This document shows, piece by piece, positions 28,501 through 36,325 of a stretch of DNA of 64,000 nt. This DNA is from Dysgonomonas gadei ATCC BAA-286 (GTDB lineage Bacteria > Bacteroidota > Bacteroidia > Bacteroidales > Dysgonomonadaceae), in the NCBI RefSeq assembly GCF_000213555.1, contig NZ_GL891988.1, positions 62,001 through 126,000 on the forward strand. The letters run 5' to 3'. Every line of letters starts with the position of its first letter. Position 1 is the first letter of the stretch. The notes beneath the pieces were generated by a model. It did not search any database, had not been told where the DNA came from, and worked only from the letters and a program-made list of their open reading frames with translations. The translations under genes and the position numbers were made by a program.

Positions 28501-28723
28501 ATTAAAGTTCAATATATCCGACATCTTCAATCAGGATTTTATTGTGTACCGTAACACACGGGTAGTAGATTATACCGCAGAGAATCCCAATCCGGATACC
28601 GGAACCGCCGGTACTTACTACCTCGATCTGACAGGTGATATGGATTACAACAAAGGCGATTACATAATGAGCCGGATAAAGAAAGGTATAAATCTGTCAA
28701 TAAGCGCAAGTTATAAATTTTAG
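25541..28723 (+). CDS. TonB-dependent receptor/transducer with N-terminal STN domain
   Basis: 1060-aa outer-membrane receptor with a signal peptide at about residues 1-29. The STN (secretin/TonB short N-terminal) signalling domain is at about 35-105 and contacts FecR in such systems. A carboxypeptidase-like regulatory domain is at about 118-200 (GTVLDEKGAPVIGATVGV). The plug follows (VVVTATYNEAS, VSGVTIDNGKYVTVRGM), then a long barrel ending LSISASYKF. There is no SusD partner, which argues against ordinary glycan uptake. The next genes are a beta-helix lipoprotein and a second lipoprotein. The ligand is unknown; the metallophosphoesterase hints at a phosphorylated compound. Confidence 0.9.
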   Translation: MKEYLTVKVFRYIILLVVATGLPVWLNAQNNKIRLPEESLKARIERIAANSGKNIIYDDKSFSNIQVPAIDGDSKDINLLLTKSLVSTGFTFKNMPDNSIVIKKRQDATTETATPKARGSLQGTVLDEKGAPVIGATVGVPGTTIGTATDADGKYKLSNISSGTTDIQISFMSFETLVVKDVKITANKITPLDVVLKEATTQLGEVVVTATYNEASATGLYARQKNMAAMSDGVSADMIKKTSDNNVAQVLKRVSGVTIDNGKYVTVRGMSERYNNVQLNGASLPSTEPNRRNFAFDVIPSGLVDNVTISKTFSPDMPGEFTGGLVEVNTLAVPDEKFLNLGIGTGMNTISTGKDFYSNKRFGADWFLGEIDKRKWYSGKDEAATAQNIINAGQKNTYGLSKYTAQPLQNYSLTAGLPVDLGKSSLGVVAALTYRHEENTEEILEAHMITRDSIFKPSGKGSYRYKATTSIGAVLNTGWRMSGHSITWRNLFNNRFNHTNQQRFIYKYYEGQKLVEQYSVPLISSLWQTQLDGKHDLFGGKLVASWNASYNDIIRTNPDDRMAQGAIVGESHEGASFADWNWATGYGNSFNVGSGHIMYSRLHETKKNIGANLEYPFTIDGNRQSIKAGYLGAFRRAGFEQQYLKAMIEDNAPRAIGLPIEEYYAPERFGGNPLVYELSGMQATRADYYTGSQDIHAGYLMGDLSFFKKLRLIGGVRMEKTDMTVTTEILEKIVGATPKDSTVIIKKTDWLPAATLIYSITPELNARASYSKTLARPDFRELSQSKYYNVDDRVWVINGSGLEQSRIHNYDVRVEWYPRPGEVLSVSYFRKKFIKPVEMVMRMLSDAQNFEMYSMNLDNSTAKGFELNWRKELGFISPLLHDLYFTGNYTWMEANVKYNQEKLLNPNIEDSNPDFDRDRPLQGLSPYTLNLGIAYEGSIIGAAVNYNRNGRKLVYAGEETKYDQYENSRDVLDLQLSARLMKDQRLELKFNISDIFNQDFIVYRNTRVVDYTAENPNPDTGTAGTYYLDLTGDMDYNKGDYIMSRIKKGINLSISASYKF

Positions 28724-29058
28724 TAAATAATAATCATCAGGTGAGACGTCACCGGTGTAAGAATAGATGGGTACTTATCGCGTGTGCAGGGAGAATAGAT
28801 CAACCGTTTTGACGTTTGCCGAAACCTGGAATATACAATGGAAGAAATAAGAGGCTTTTACCTTTAAGAAGGAAAAGACCAATGCATAAAAAAGCATGTT
28901 CATCGTTTTCCGCAAAGCAACAAAACAACGTTTTCCAGAGGGTCGTTTTACGGACATTTTACACCGGAAATGAAAGCGTATCCGTTTTTCCCAGCTAGAA
29001 GTAAAAACCGAAAATGTTAATTAAAAGGGGAAATTTAAAACACTTAAAAGTAAAAAAA
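28724..29058 (+). other. Noncoding leader between receptor and beta-helix lipoprotein genes
   Basis: No convincing coding frame was seen in these 335 bp. A short hairpin (GGTGA-GACG-TCACC) at 28740-28753 lies just after the receptor stop, without a T tract. The following text (ACCGGTG, then GGGTACTTATCG) resembles the hairpin region before the next lipoprotein (ACCGGTGGGTACCTATCGG at about 30415-30433). Two related leader elements may therefore sit in the operon. Confidence 0.4.
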
Positions 29059-30360
29059 ATGAAAAAGCTTATTTTTTTCTTGGCTGTAACAGTAGTATCT
29101 GTTTTATTTACAGGATGCTCTAATGAGATAACGGATGAAGGCCCTGCAAATGTGGCAACGAAAGCGACGGTAACCATCCCTCACAATACAATCATCACTT
29201 CAGATGTTACGTGGAGTAATACGAATGAGTATATCCTGAACGGGAAAGTCTATGTAAAGGCACCTGCCACACTGACTATTCAGGCAGGAACTACAGTGAA
29301 AGGTGTATATAATGCCGATCCGGAACTGGCCTCTGCCTTAGTCGTAACACGCGGAGCAAAAATCAGCGCTATCGGTACTTTAACCAGTCCGGTAATCCTG
29401 ACTGCCCAAAATGGACAGGAAGGCGGTTGGGGAGGACTTGTTCTTCTTGGGAAAGCTCCTCTTAACAGAGTCGATCAGTTGATAGAAGGTATTAATCCTT
29501 CCGTTGTGCCTTCAGGCGTTGACGTGTATTACGGAGGAGGCGGAGCCGGACTAGGTGATGCTGACGACAATTCAGGAACATTACGCTATGTACGTGTGGA
29601 ATACGCCGGGGCTAAAATCTCAGAAGCGAATGAATTAAATGCCTTTACTTTCGGAGGAGTAGGCCGCGGAACAACATTAGACCATTTACAAGCTTACCGC
29701 GGAGCTGATGATGCATTTGAATTTTTCGGAGGGACTGCAGATGCTAAATATCTGGTTTCTACCGCGACAGACGATGATGCTTTTGACTTCGATTTCGGTT
29801 ACCGGGGGCGTATCCAGTTTGCCGTTTCCACTATTGATCCTTCATTGAGCTATTCCAGCGATCCTAATGGTATCGAGTGTGATAATGACGGAACCGGATC
29901 AGCGGCAGAACCTTTTACGCATCCTACATTAAGTAACCTTACAATCAGCGGTACACAATCAGGTTCGGCAGCCAATGCTTTAAAGTCTGCAGCTAACTTC
30001 CGTAGAAATGCACAGTTCACTTTAGTAAACAGTGTACTTTATGGATTCCCTTCAGGCGTGCTCAAAGAAACAACCAACTCGTTCACATTATTGAATAATG
30101 TGGTTTCTTCTACAGTTGCTAATCAGGAATTCAACGCGTTTACTCCTGATGTAAGCAATCTTGCCAGAGCCTGGAATAATCTGATTCTCTCTAGTCCATT
30201 TGGCGCATACAAATCAAGCGCTCTGCAACCTACCGGTGGCGCAGCAATAGATGGAAGTTACTATTCACATACAGATACCTGGTTTACCAATACACAATAT
30301 AAAGGTGCTTTAGGTAGTAGCGGTGCTAACTGGTTAACACAAGGAAGCTGGGTGAGATAA
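29059..30360 (+). CDS. Outer-membrane lipoprotein with right-handed beta-helix repeats
   Basis: 433-aa protein starting at 29059, which puts the lipobox VLFTGC (Cys at about residue 20) behind a standard signal peptide; a 15-residue longer frame is rejected. The body has repeating short strands and turns (VTRGAKISAIGTLTSPVILTAQ, GGWGGLVLLGKAPLN, GTLRYVRVEYAGAKI) that form a parallel beta-helix. This protein family is often mis-annotated as a multidrug transporter. It commonly follows an STN-type TonB receptor in Bacteroidota and may act as a surface ligand-binding lid. The function is not established. Confidence 0.8.
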   Translation: MKKLIFFLAVTVVSVLFTGCSNEITDEGPANVATKATVTIPHNTIITSDVTWSNTNEYILNGKVYVKAPATLTIQAGTTVKGVYNADPELASALVVTRGAKISAIGTLTSPVILTAQNGQEGGWGGLVLLGKAPLNRVDQLIEGINPSVVPSGVDVYYGGGGAGLGDADDNSGTLRYVRVEYAGAKISEANELNAFTFGGVGRGTTLDHLQAYRGADDAFEFFGGTADAKYLVSTATDDDAFDFDFGYRGRIQFAVSTIDPSLSYSSDPNGIECDNDGTGSAAEPFTHPTLSNLTISGTQSGSAANALKSAANFRRNAQFTLVNSVLYGFPSGVLKETTNSFTLLNNVVSSTVANQEFNAFTPDVSNLARAWNNLILSSPFGAYKSSALQPTGGAAIDGSYYSHTDTWFTNTQYKGALGSSGANWLTQGSWVR

Positions 30361-30400
30361 CGGATAATGAAAAGATCAAATTCTGATTAAATAAACAAAT

Positions 30401-30448
30401 AAACAGGAGTACATACCGGTGGGTACCTATCGGTTATGTACCCTGTTT
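30401..30448 (+). other. Intra-operon hairpin before the second lipoprotein gene
   Basis: Left arm AAACAGG-A-GTACATA-CCG (30401-30418) pairs with CGG-T-TATGTAC-CCTGTTT (30431-30448), giving 17 base pairs with two single-base bulges. It lies 19 bp before the next start and has no T tract. It may control translation or mRNA stability rather than terminate. Confidence 0.55.
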
Positions 30449-30466
30449 GAAAATAAATATAAACAA

Positions 30467-31501
30467 ATGAGACAAAAAATATGGATGGGTATTATCTGCC
30501 TCTTCCTTCTTTCAATAACGAGTTGTAGTACAGATGAAGAATTAAATGACACAGTTGATGGATTTTATACATTAAATGCTGACTTTGTCTCCCCTTCCAA
30601 TATCAGAAACAATTACGCTATATTGTTTAATAATGATACAATAAAGAATACATACTATGTAGGCAGGGCCAATCCCTCCGGAATATTGACGGTCTTTGAA
30701 AAAGGAAGCAAAGAGCCGGTTTATACGGAAGAGTTGAAGCTGGCAAGCAATATGAATGTTCAATTCATCAAACTTGGAGACAAAATAGATACCTATTCCG
30801 ATGATAAATACACGAAATTCAGCCTGGATATAAAATGGGCTACAAATGAAGACCGGGACAAATATAAAGCAACTTTTAATGGTTCTGAATTAAATACAGA
30901 GCAGGGGAATATCAATTATGTATTGACAGAAGCGCTAACGGGCTCATTGCAACTGAAAAAGATAGATGACGGAAATTTAGTACTCGACAGGGAAATAACT
31001 GTGGAACCAAATGGAACGTTTACATTCTTACAGTTGTCATCTACTGAATTTTTAGCTATGCCTCCGGGAGATGAAGAAGACCCTGAGTCAAATGATTATA
31101 AAAAGATAAGAGTATACTACACCATAACAGACGACTTAAGGGAAGAATCTTATACAATTAAATTCTATACCTTCGATTCATGGTTATACGATAAAGAACA
31201 GGTGGTAGATATTGGCTATGAATTTGAAATTAAAGCAGGGGAATTATCTCCTTATATTTTAGTGTACGGACGTACTTTTGAAAACGAAAATGGTGATGGC
31301 GGGCCGGCTTTCCTTACATACGATCTGATTGCAAAAGACGGGACTGTAGTAAGGGAACATGATCCAAACCAAACAGGAATAACCTTTAATGATCCGGATT
31401 GGGGCGGAGGAGATTATTACAAATATTTAAATAAGTTTGAGACTTACAATATAAATTTTATTGGAGCTGGAACCTTAGTCTTAGAAGAAAAATGGGAATA
31501 A
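30467..31501 (+). CDS. Lipoprotein of unknown function in the FecR/TonB cluster
   Basis: 344-aa lipoprotein. The start at 30467 (MRQKIWMGIICLFLLSITSC) puts Cys20 in a good lipobox. The acidic residues after it (STDEELND) fit the Bacteroidota lipoprotein export signal for surface display. The rest is predicted beta-rich with aromatic and acidic residues and no family I recognise. It is 106 bp after the beta-helix lipoprotein and is the last gene of the cluster. A possible role is accessory ligand binding. Confidence 0.75.
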   Translation: MRQKIWMGIICLFLLSITSCSTDEELNDTVDGFYTLNADFVSPSNIRNNYAILFNNDTIKNTYYVGRANPSGILTVFEKGSKEPVYTEELKLASNMNVQFIKLGDKIDTYSDDKYTKFSLDIKWATNEDRDKYKATFNGSELNTEQGNINYVLTEALTGSLQLKKIDDGNLVLDREITVEPNGTFTFLQLSSTEFLAMPPGDEEDPESNDYKKIRVYYTITDDLREESYTIKFYTFDSWLYDKEQVVDIGYEFEIKAGELSPYILVYGRTFENENGDGGPAFLTYDLIAKDGTVVREHDPNQTGITFNDPDWGGGDYYKYLNKFETYNINFIGAGTLVLEEKWE

Positions 31502-31572
31502 TTATTTTTATTCTATCATTAATGTTGATTAACAGGATTTTAGAGCAAGTGAAGCTGAATTTTTCCGGAAAA

Positions 31573-32101
31573 GTTTATCTATGTAGGTAAGCTGGTAGCC
31601 TTTAGCTGGTAGCTGATAGCTCTTTGAAGGAATGAATAAGCCCCCTCAATCCCCCAAGGGGGACTTACAGAGAGGGAAAAAGTAGCAGGAGAAAAGAGAG
31701 GGAAAATATGTAACTTTTGTAACCTTTGTTACCTTTTTGGAATTGTAGGGGTGCCCCTTGTGGGTACCCGCTAATAGCAATAACGGGCGACCACAAGGGG
31801 GCACCTACAAAGAATGCAAAATGTGTTACCTTTGTTACCTTTTTCATTTTAACCACGGAGTCAAAGGAGTAACACGGAGTTTTTAATAAACGGGATGCTT
31901 CGCTTCACTCAGCATGACAGGGTATAAGAGTCCTCAAAAGGCTAACGGCTAAAAGCTATCCGCTAATAGCTAATTCTGTTACTGATGACTGCTAACTGTT
32001 CACTGATTTCGTGTTACTTCTGTTACTTTTTAACCATATATGGTTAATATATGTAAAAATAATAGTATAAAAACAGTAAATAAAGTGTCAGATGTGTCAG
32101 G
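31573..32101 (+). repeat. Noncoding mosaic repeat tract B
   Basis: The gene-free interval 31502-32219 holds the same mosaic as tract A. The head module (GTTTATCTATG, AGCCTTTAGCT, AGCTCTTTGAA) is at 31573-31628. GTTACC-type motifs are at 31709-31738, 31822-31844 and 32011-32031. The cassette CCACGGAGTCAAAGGAGTAACACGGAG with GGGATGCTTCGCTTCAC is at about 31852-31908. AGCTA-rich words are near 31940-31975, and GTCAGATGTGTCAGGTTTT is at about 32087. It also contains a C-rich small hairpin (CCCCCTCAATCCCCCAAGGGGG at 31641-31662) and a long palindrome annotated separately. The open frames here are low-complexity products of the repeats. Confidence 0.7.
31743..31810. repeat. Long imperfect palindrome inside tract B
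   Basis: TTGTAGGGGTGCCCCTTGTGG...ACCCG (31743-31770) pairs with CGGG...CCACAAGGGGGCACCTACAA (31784-31810), about 24 base pairs around a 13-nt loop. It is much more GC-rich than its surroundings and is flanked on both sides by GTTACC motifs. The form fits a small palindromic repeat or MITE-like element. Confidence 0.7.
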
Positions 32102-32219
32102 TTTTAACGCTATATAGTTAATTAATGTAAAACTAATTAATAGTTATAACTATTGATTTTGTGCACTACCCTGATAGAACTAATGGCTTTGTAATACATT
32201 GTATAATCTCCTGTATATT

Positions 32220-33446
32220 ATGAAAGATAAGAGTCTTTTACATATTTGGTTTCAAAAACGGGGAAGTTATCTTGTCATATCCCTTTTTGCATTATTGTTT
32301 ATGACAGGATGCTCTTCTGACGATGATGATACTGTTCCTGTTGCGATTTCATACACGACATTGATTTATATGGCCGCAGATAATTCATTGGACAGTGATG
32401 TGGATTATACTATCGCGAAAATAAAAGAAGGAGCTAAGAAAAGTGCAGGAACAGCAGTGATATATGTAGACAGGAAAGACGCTTCCCCACGGCTTTTCAA
32501 AGTCAATAGGGACGGGACAGAAACCGTCCTGAAAAGCTATGAAGAAGAAAATTCCGCGGATGCTGAAACATTGGTACGTGTCATTCAGGAAACAAAGCAA
32601 TTGGTGCCTTCCGAAACATTCGGGCTGGTAATCTGGTCGCATTCTATGGGCTGGTACCCTGCCACTTATATCGAAGAAGAGAGTAATGAAAATATCAGGT
32701 TGAAATATGTAGCCATCGATGAAAATCCCGATATACCGGAAAGCTCCATTTCTTTTATGGAAGTGGATGACATGGCAAAAGCATTGCCGGACAAAGTAGC
32801 CGAATATATCTGGTTCGATGTCTGCCTGATGGGGACAGTGGAGGGCTTGTATGAGTTTCGCAGTAAGGCGGATTACCTTGTGGCTTCACCGACAGAGGTA
32901 TTGTTTGCAGCAGATTACGATGCCTCGGGTGTTCCTTATGCTAAGGTTCTGCCATTACTGTTTGGGGGTAAGAACGAATTGACGGATGCCTGTAAAATCT
33001 ATTACAGGCATTATAACGAAATGAAATATGAAATTCTTCGTTCGGCAAGCATTACGTTGATAGATGCCAAAGAGTTGGATGGGTTATACGCGGAAACAGA
33101 GAAAATTCTTTCGGGGAAATTATTGGATATTGAAAATATGACAACCGAAGGTATTCAGACATATCATACTAAAAATATCCCGCAGATATTTTTCGATTTC
33201 GCAAACTTTATCAAAGTAAGCAGTACAACAGAGCAATACAGTTCATTCGAAAAACAGCTTTCCCGGGTTGTCCTTTATAAAGCGGCCACAGCTACTTTTA
33301 TGGTCAGCGCGGATAATAAGTTTAGCATCGATCCGGCAAAATTTAGCGGGTTGAGTGTATATATCCCTTTGCTGAGGTGGAAAGGGACGAATGATTACCG
33401 GTATTATTTCTCACGGATGGAATGGAGTGAAGTATATGGAGAATAA
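32220..33446 (+). CDS. Clostripain-family (C11) cysteine peptidase, lipoprotein
   Basis: 408-aa exported protease. The start at 32220 is preferred because it is adjacent to the signal region; the lipobox FMTGC puts the lipid Cys at residue 31, followed by SSDDDD, an acidic surface-export signal. The catalytic His is H141 in IWSHSMGW and the catalytic Cys is C202 in WFDVCLMG. The family cleaves after Arg/Lys; fragipain of B. fragilis is a relative. It stands alone behind repeat tract B and is convergent with an AraC gene. Confidence 0.9.
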   Translation: MKDKSLLHIWFQKRGSYLVISLFALLFMTGCSSDDDDTVPVAISYTTLIYMAADNSLDSDVDYTIAKIKEGAKKSAGTAVIYVDRKDASPRLFKVNRDGTETVLKSYEEENSADAETLVRVIQETKQLVPSETFGLVIWSHSMGWYPATYIEEESNENIRLKYVAIDENPDIPESSISFMEVDDMAKALPDKVAEYIWFDVCLMGTVEGLYEFRSKADYLVASPTEVLFAADYDASGVPYAKVLPLLFGGKNELTDACKIYYRHYNEMKYEILRSASITLIDAKELDGLYAETEKILSGKLLDIENMTTEGIQTYHTKNIPQIFFDFANFIKVSSTTEQYSSFEKQLSRVVLYKAATATFMVSADNKFSIDPAKFSGLSVYIPLLRWKGTNDYRYYFSRMEWSEVYGE

Positions 33447-33574
33447 GTAATCTTTAAATTGAAACTAAATTACTTCTTCCAGAGATGCATACGATAATAT
33501 TTATCAGGATGTATCGGTAAAGTTGAGACTGCATTCTTTCATAAATTTGATCTGGCAGCAAATGAGAAAATAGT

Positions 33575-34483
33575 TTATATTTCATTCTTTCTAAAGACTT
33601 TCGGAGTAGCCTGCTCACTCTTTTTAAAGAACTTAATAAAATGTGACGGATCTTCGAATCCCAGACAGAAAGCTATCTCATTGATCGTCCAGTTGGTATG
33701 TTTCAGCAAGGCTCTTGCTTCTAAGGCTATCCGCTCTGAGATTAATAGCTTTGTAGTTTTTCCTGTGACTTCTTTCAGTACCTTGTTCAGGTGATTGACA
33801 TGGATATTTAGCTGCTGTGCATAGTCACCGGGAGAATGAAGGCGAATACTTTGTATGGTCGACTCTATCGGAAACTGTCTTTCCAGTAGTTCGAGGAATA
33901 AAGATGTGATTCTGTCAGAGGCATGAGATTCTTTATGTCCAACAGGCTGCATTATAGCAGGACGCATCTTTAATGCGGTGTGAATAAGTTCTGTAACCAG
34001 ATTTCGAAGGACATCGTATTTATAGACATAATCGGAATTAATCTCCGAAAACATCTTGTCATAAATTATACGTACCTGCCTGAATTCTTCATCATTCAGA
34101 TCCAAGATAGGTATTCCATGAGGCTGAAACAAAGGATAGGCTTTAAAATCGCCATATCCTTTGAAAAAATCTTCCGTGAAAACACAAAATGCGCCTGTCT
34201 TATCCAGACTCAAAGGTTCCCAGTTATAGGGAACCTGAGGATTTGCAAACAACAGCATGTTATTTTCCACAACCAGCGTTTTGTCGGCATAATGAACGGT
34301 ATTACTACCGGATATCAGGCTTATTTTATAGTAATCCTTACGGCTGTATGGGATCGTATGATCCGGTTGTATATAATCATCCAGAGAAAAGACATTGAAC
34401 TGGCCTATCTTTCCGATAATCTCACTAGGTAAGATCCCTAATTTAATGCGATAAAAATCTGCTAATGACAATGCCTTTTCCAT
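33575..34483 (-). CDS. AraC-family transcriptional regulator
   Basis: 302-aa regulator with an N-terminal cupin-like domain (about residues 25-110) and C-terminal tandem helix-turn-helix. LHSPGDYAQQLNIHVNHLNKVL forms the first, and WTINEIAFCLGFEDPSHFIKFFKK the second. It is 31 bp downstream of an SDR gene on the same strand and probably co-transcribed with it. This AraC type is often found beside oxidoreductases it controls in Bacteroidota. The signal is unknown. Confidence 0.87.
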   Translation of the reverse strand: MEKALSLADFYRIKLGILPSEIIGKIGQFNVFSLDDYIQPDHTIPYSRKDYYKISLISGSNTVHYADKTLVVENNMLLFANPQVPYNWEPLSLDKTGAFCVFTEDFFKGYGDFKAYPLFQPHGIPILDLNDEEFRQVRIIYDKMFSEINSDYVYKYDVLRNLVTELIHTALKMRPAIMQPVGHKESHASDRITSLFLELLERQFPIESTIQSIRLHSPGDYAQQLNIHVNHLNKVLKEVTGKTTKLLISERIALEARALLKHTNWTINEIAFCLGFEDPSHFIKFFKKSEQATPKVFRKNEI

Positions 34484-34514
34484 TATAATACAAGCTTAAA
34501 TACTCTTTTCCTTT

Positions 34515-35279
34515 TTAAATATTTTGTCCTCCTGAAACCTCAATCCGCTGGGCATTCACCCATCGTGCGTCATCAGTACATAAAAATGCAACTACTCCGC
34601 CAATATCCTCGGGCAAACCGACTCTTCCTAATGGGATCGTACTGGCGGTTATTTTATTGACCTGTTCGTTATCTCTGACAATACCTCCGCCAAAATCAGT
34701 GGCTATAGCACCAGGAGCAACAGCGTTAGACCGAATACCTCTGGCTCCAAGTTCTTTTGCCTGATATCTTGTTAATACCTCAATAGCTCCTTTCATAGAT
34801 GCATAAGCGGAATATCCGGGCCGGGAGAAACGTGCCAGACCTGTTGAGATATTGATGATACCACCTCCGTCTTCGAGTATGTTCAATGCTTTTTGGGTAA
34901 AGAAATAAACACCCTTGAAATGGATATTGAAAAGACTGTCGAAATCCTCTTCGGTTGTTTCGGCAAAAAGAGAATTAATTCCGATGCCTGCGTTATTTAC
35001 CAGATAGTTTATTTTCTGAGTACCAAATTTCACAGACAACTCCTGCTTAAGTAATTCGAAAAAAGAATCGAAGCTTTTTACATCGGCAGTATTGAGTTGG
35101 AGAGCAATGGCTTTTTGTCCGAGTTGCTCTATCTCTGCGATTGTTCCTAAAGCACTTTCCTTTTTGCTGTTGTAGGTAAGGACTACATCCAGCCCTTTAC
35201 GGGCTATATTTAAAGCCATATTTTTACCTAGCCCACGGCTGCCGCCTGTTACTAATGCGATTTTTGATTGTTGTGACAT
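34515..35279 (-). CDS. Short-chain dehydrogenase/reductase
   Basis: 254-aa classical SDR with a Rossmann fold. The cofactor motif TGGSRGLG is at residues 11-18, NNAG at about 93-96, the catalytic Ser in NISTG, and YASMK (YxxxK) at about 161-165. It should be an NAD(P)H-dependent oxidoreductase on an unknown carbonyl or alcohol. The family is broad and the sequence does not fix the substrate. It is followed by an AraC gene, and preceded by the TspO gene 116 bp away in the same direction. Confidence 0.9.
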   Translation of the reverse strand: MSQQSKIALVTGGSRGLGKNMALNIARKGLDVVLTYNSKKESALGTIAEIEQLGQKAIALQLNTADVKSFDSFFELLKQELSVKFGTQKINYLVNNAGIGINSLFAETTEEDFDSLFNIHFKGVYFFTQKALNILEDGGGIINISTGLARFSRPGYSAYASMKGAIEVLTRYQAKELGARGIRSNAVAPGAIATDFGGGIVRDNEQVNKITASTIPLGRVGLPEDIGGVVAFLCTDDARWVNAQRIEVSGGQNI

Positions 35280-35395
35280 AATTCAATAGTTTTAATTACA
35301 ACACAAAGATACTGGTATATAGCTCATTGATACTGTATGATTCAATCCGCTTATGGTAAAAATCAAATAATTGGCTAGCTTCTCTTCGAAAGACT

Positions 35396-35860
35396 TTAGT
35401 TGTATATCAGAATATAAGCATTTAGATATGTTGCTAAAAACAGCCAAAGAATATAGGGAATAAATAAGATCCCACTCACTTTTTGCGCCGGATAACATTT
35501 AAAAGCATAATATAATACACCCAGATCCAACAAGATAATATTGATAAAACCTAAAAGAGGGTTTTGCAGATAAAAGAATGAAATGCTCCATGTAAAATTA
35601 AGGAACAACTGAACCGCAAATAATGAGGTGAGAAATTTCTTGTTCCGTTCTTTTGAGTTCAATATCAGCCCAATAGAAATGCCCATACATAGGTATATTA
35701 TACTCCAAGCAATAGGAAAAGCTATATTGGGCGGAGTTATTTCCGGTTTATTCAATGTCGGATACCATGTTTGTATAGATTCCGATTGAAAATAACTGGC
35801 TGTGAATCCGACTAAAAAACAAATTATTACAGGAAGTAATATGTATAAAAATTTTCTCAT
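35396..35860 (-). CDS. tspO: TspO/MBR-family membrane protein
   Basis: 154-aa integral membrane protein with five hydrophobic helices. Typical motifs are WYPTLNKPEITPPNIAFPIAWSI (tryptophan-rich first loop) and LFLNFTWSISFF in helix 3. TspO proteins bind porphyrins and are linked to stress and photo-oxidative responses. The gene is 30 bp after the pyrimidine-dimer glycosylase gene, with glutathione peroxidase upstream, which fits a damage-response unit. Confidence 0.93.
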   Translation of the reverse strand: MRKFLYILLPVIICFLVGFTASYFQSESIQTWYPTLNKPEITPPNIAFPIAWSIIYLCMGISIGLILNSKERNKKFLTSLFAVQLFLNFTWSISFFYLQNPLLGFINIILLDLGVLYYAFKCYPAQKVSGILFIPYILWLFLATYLNAYILIYN

Positions 35861-35890
35861 ATGGATGAATGTTAGTTCTTGTTATCGCTG

Positions 35891-36322
35891 TTATGCTATG
35901 ATCTCCCAATCCTCAATCCCTCCTTCTATTGTTTCAAATAAAGGATGCGGTTTTAACTCAGTCAATGCAGGTAGCTTTATAAAAAGTTCCGGGCTTCGTT
36001 TTTGAAGTTTTCGCCTCAGATGCTCATACTCATATTCCAATTGCCCTTTGGTTACAGGGATGGGAGAAATATACTCAATCATCCGGATCTTTTCTTTGCT
36101 ATATGAAAAATTCCTTCTCATAGCTTCTTTGTATACTTCGGTAAGGAAAGCATCGATGTAGAGATTTGGATCAGGACTATTCTTAAAACGAATCAATTGA
36201 GGGTGATTCATATATCCCTTGGTCTTTCCTAAAAGCACATTCTTAGCCAATAACCCTTCACGCCACGAGGCATTAAGCCCTGCCGAGTCAAGATACTGAG
36301 GATGTAAAGACCATAACCGCAT
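35891..36322 (-). CDS. Pyrimidine-dimer DNA glycosylase family protein (Pyr_excise)
   Basis: 143-aa protein resembling the T4 endonuclease V family (PF03013). Typical are the N-terminus MRLWSLHPQYLD, the helix GLNASWREGLLAKNVL, the segment GYMNHPQLIRF and the C-terminal EYEHLRRKLQKRSPE. The tail HPLF...IEDWE is usual for the bacterial subgroup. The family cuts DNA at UV-induced dimers through the N-terminal amine and a Glu. Activity is inferred. It starts 3 bp after the peroxidase stop, so the two genes are almost certainly co-transcribed. Confidence 0.85.
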   Translation of the reverse strand: MRLWSLHPQYLDSAGLNASWREGLLAKNVLLGKTKGYMNHPQLIRFKNSPDPNLYIDAFLTEVYKEAMRRNFSYSKEKIRMIEYISPIPVTKGQLEYEYEHLRRKLQKRSPELFIKLPALTELKPHPLFETIEGGIEDWEIIA

Positions 36323-36325
36323 GTA

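Noticed and set aside
25541..28723. SusC/SusD polysaccharide-utilisation locus
   Set aside because: No SusD-type lipoprotein follows either TonB receptor in the window; the adjoining lipoproteins are a beta-helix type and DUF4876.
28775..28998. Two 60-codon frames on opposite strands in the leader after the TonB receptor
   Set aside because: They overlap each other on opposite strands, lack a signal or domain and look like chance.
31665..31856. 63-codon minus-strand frame in tract B
   Set aside because: Its product reflects the palindrome and GTTACC repeats (FSLSFLLLLF-like runs); repeat-derived.
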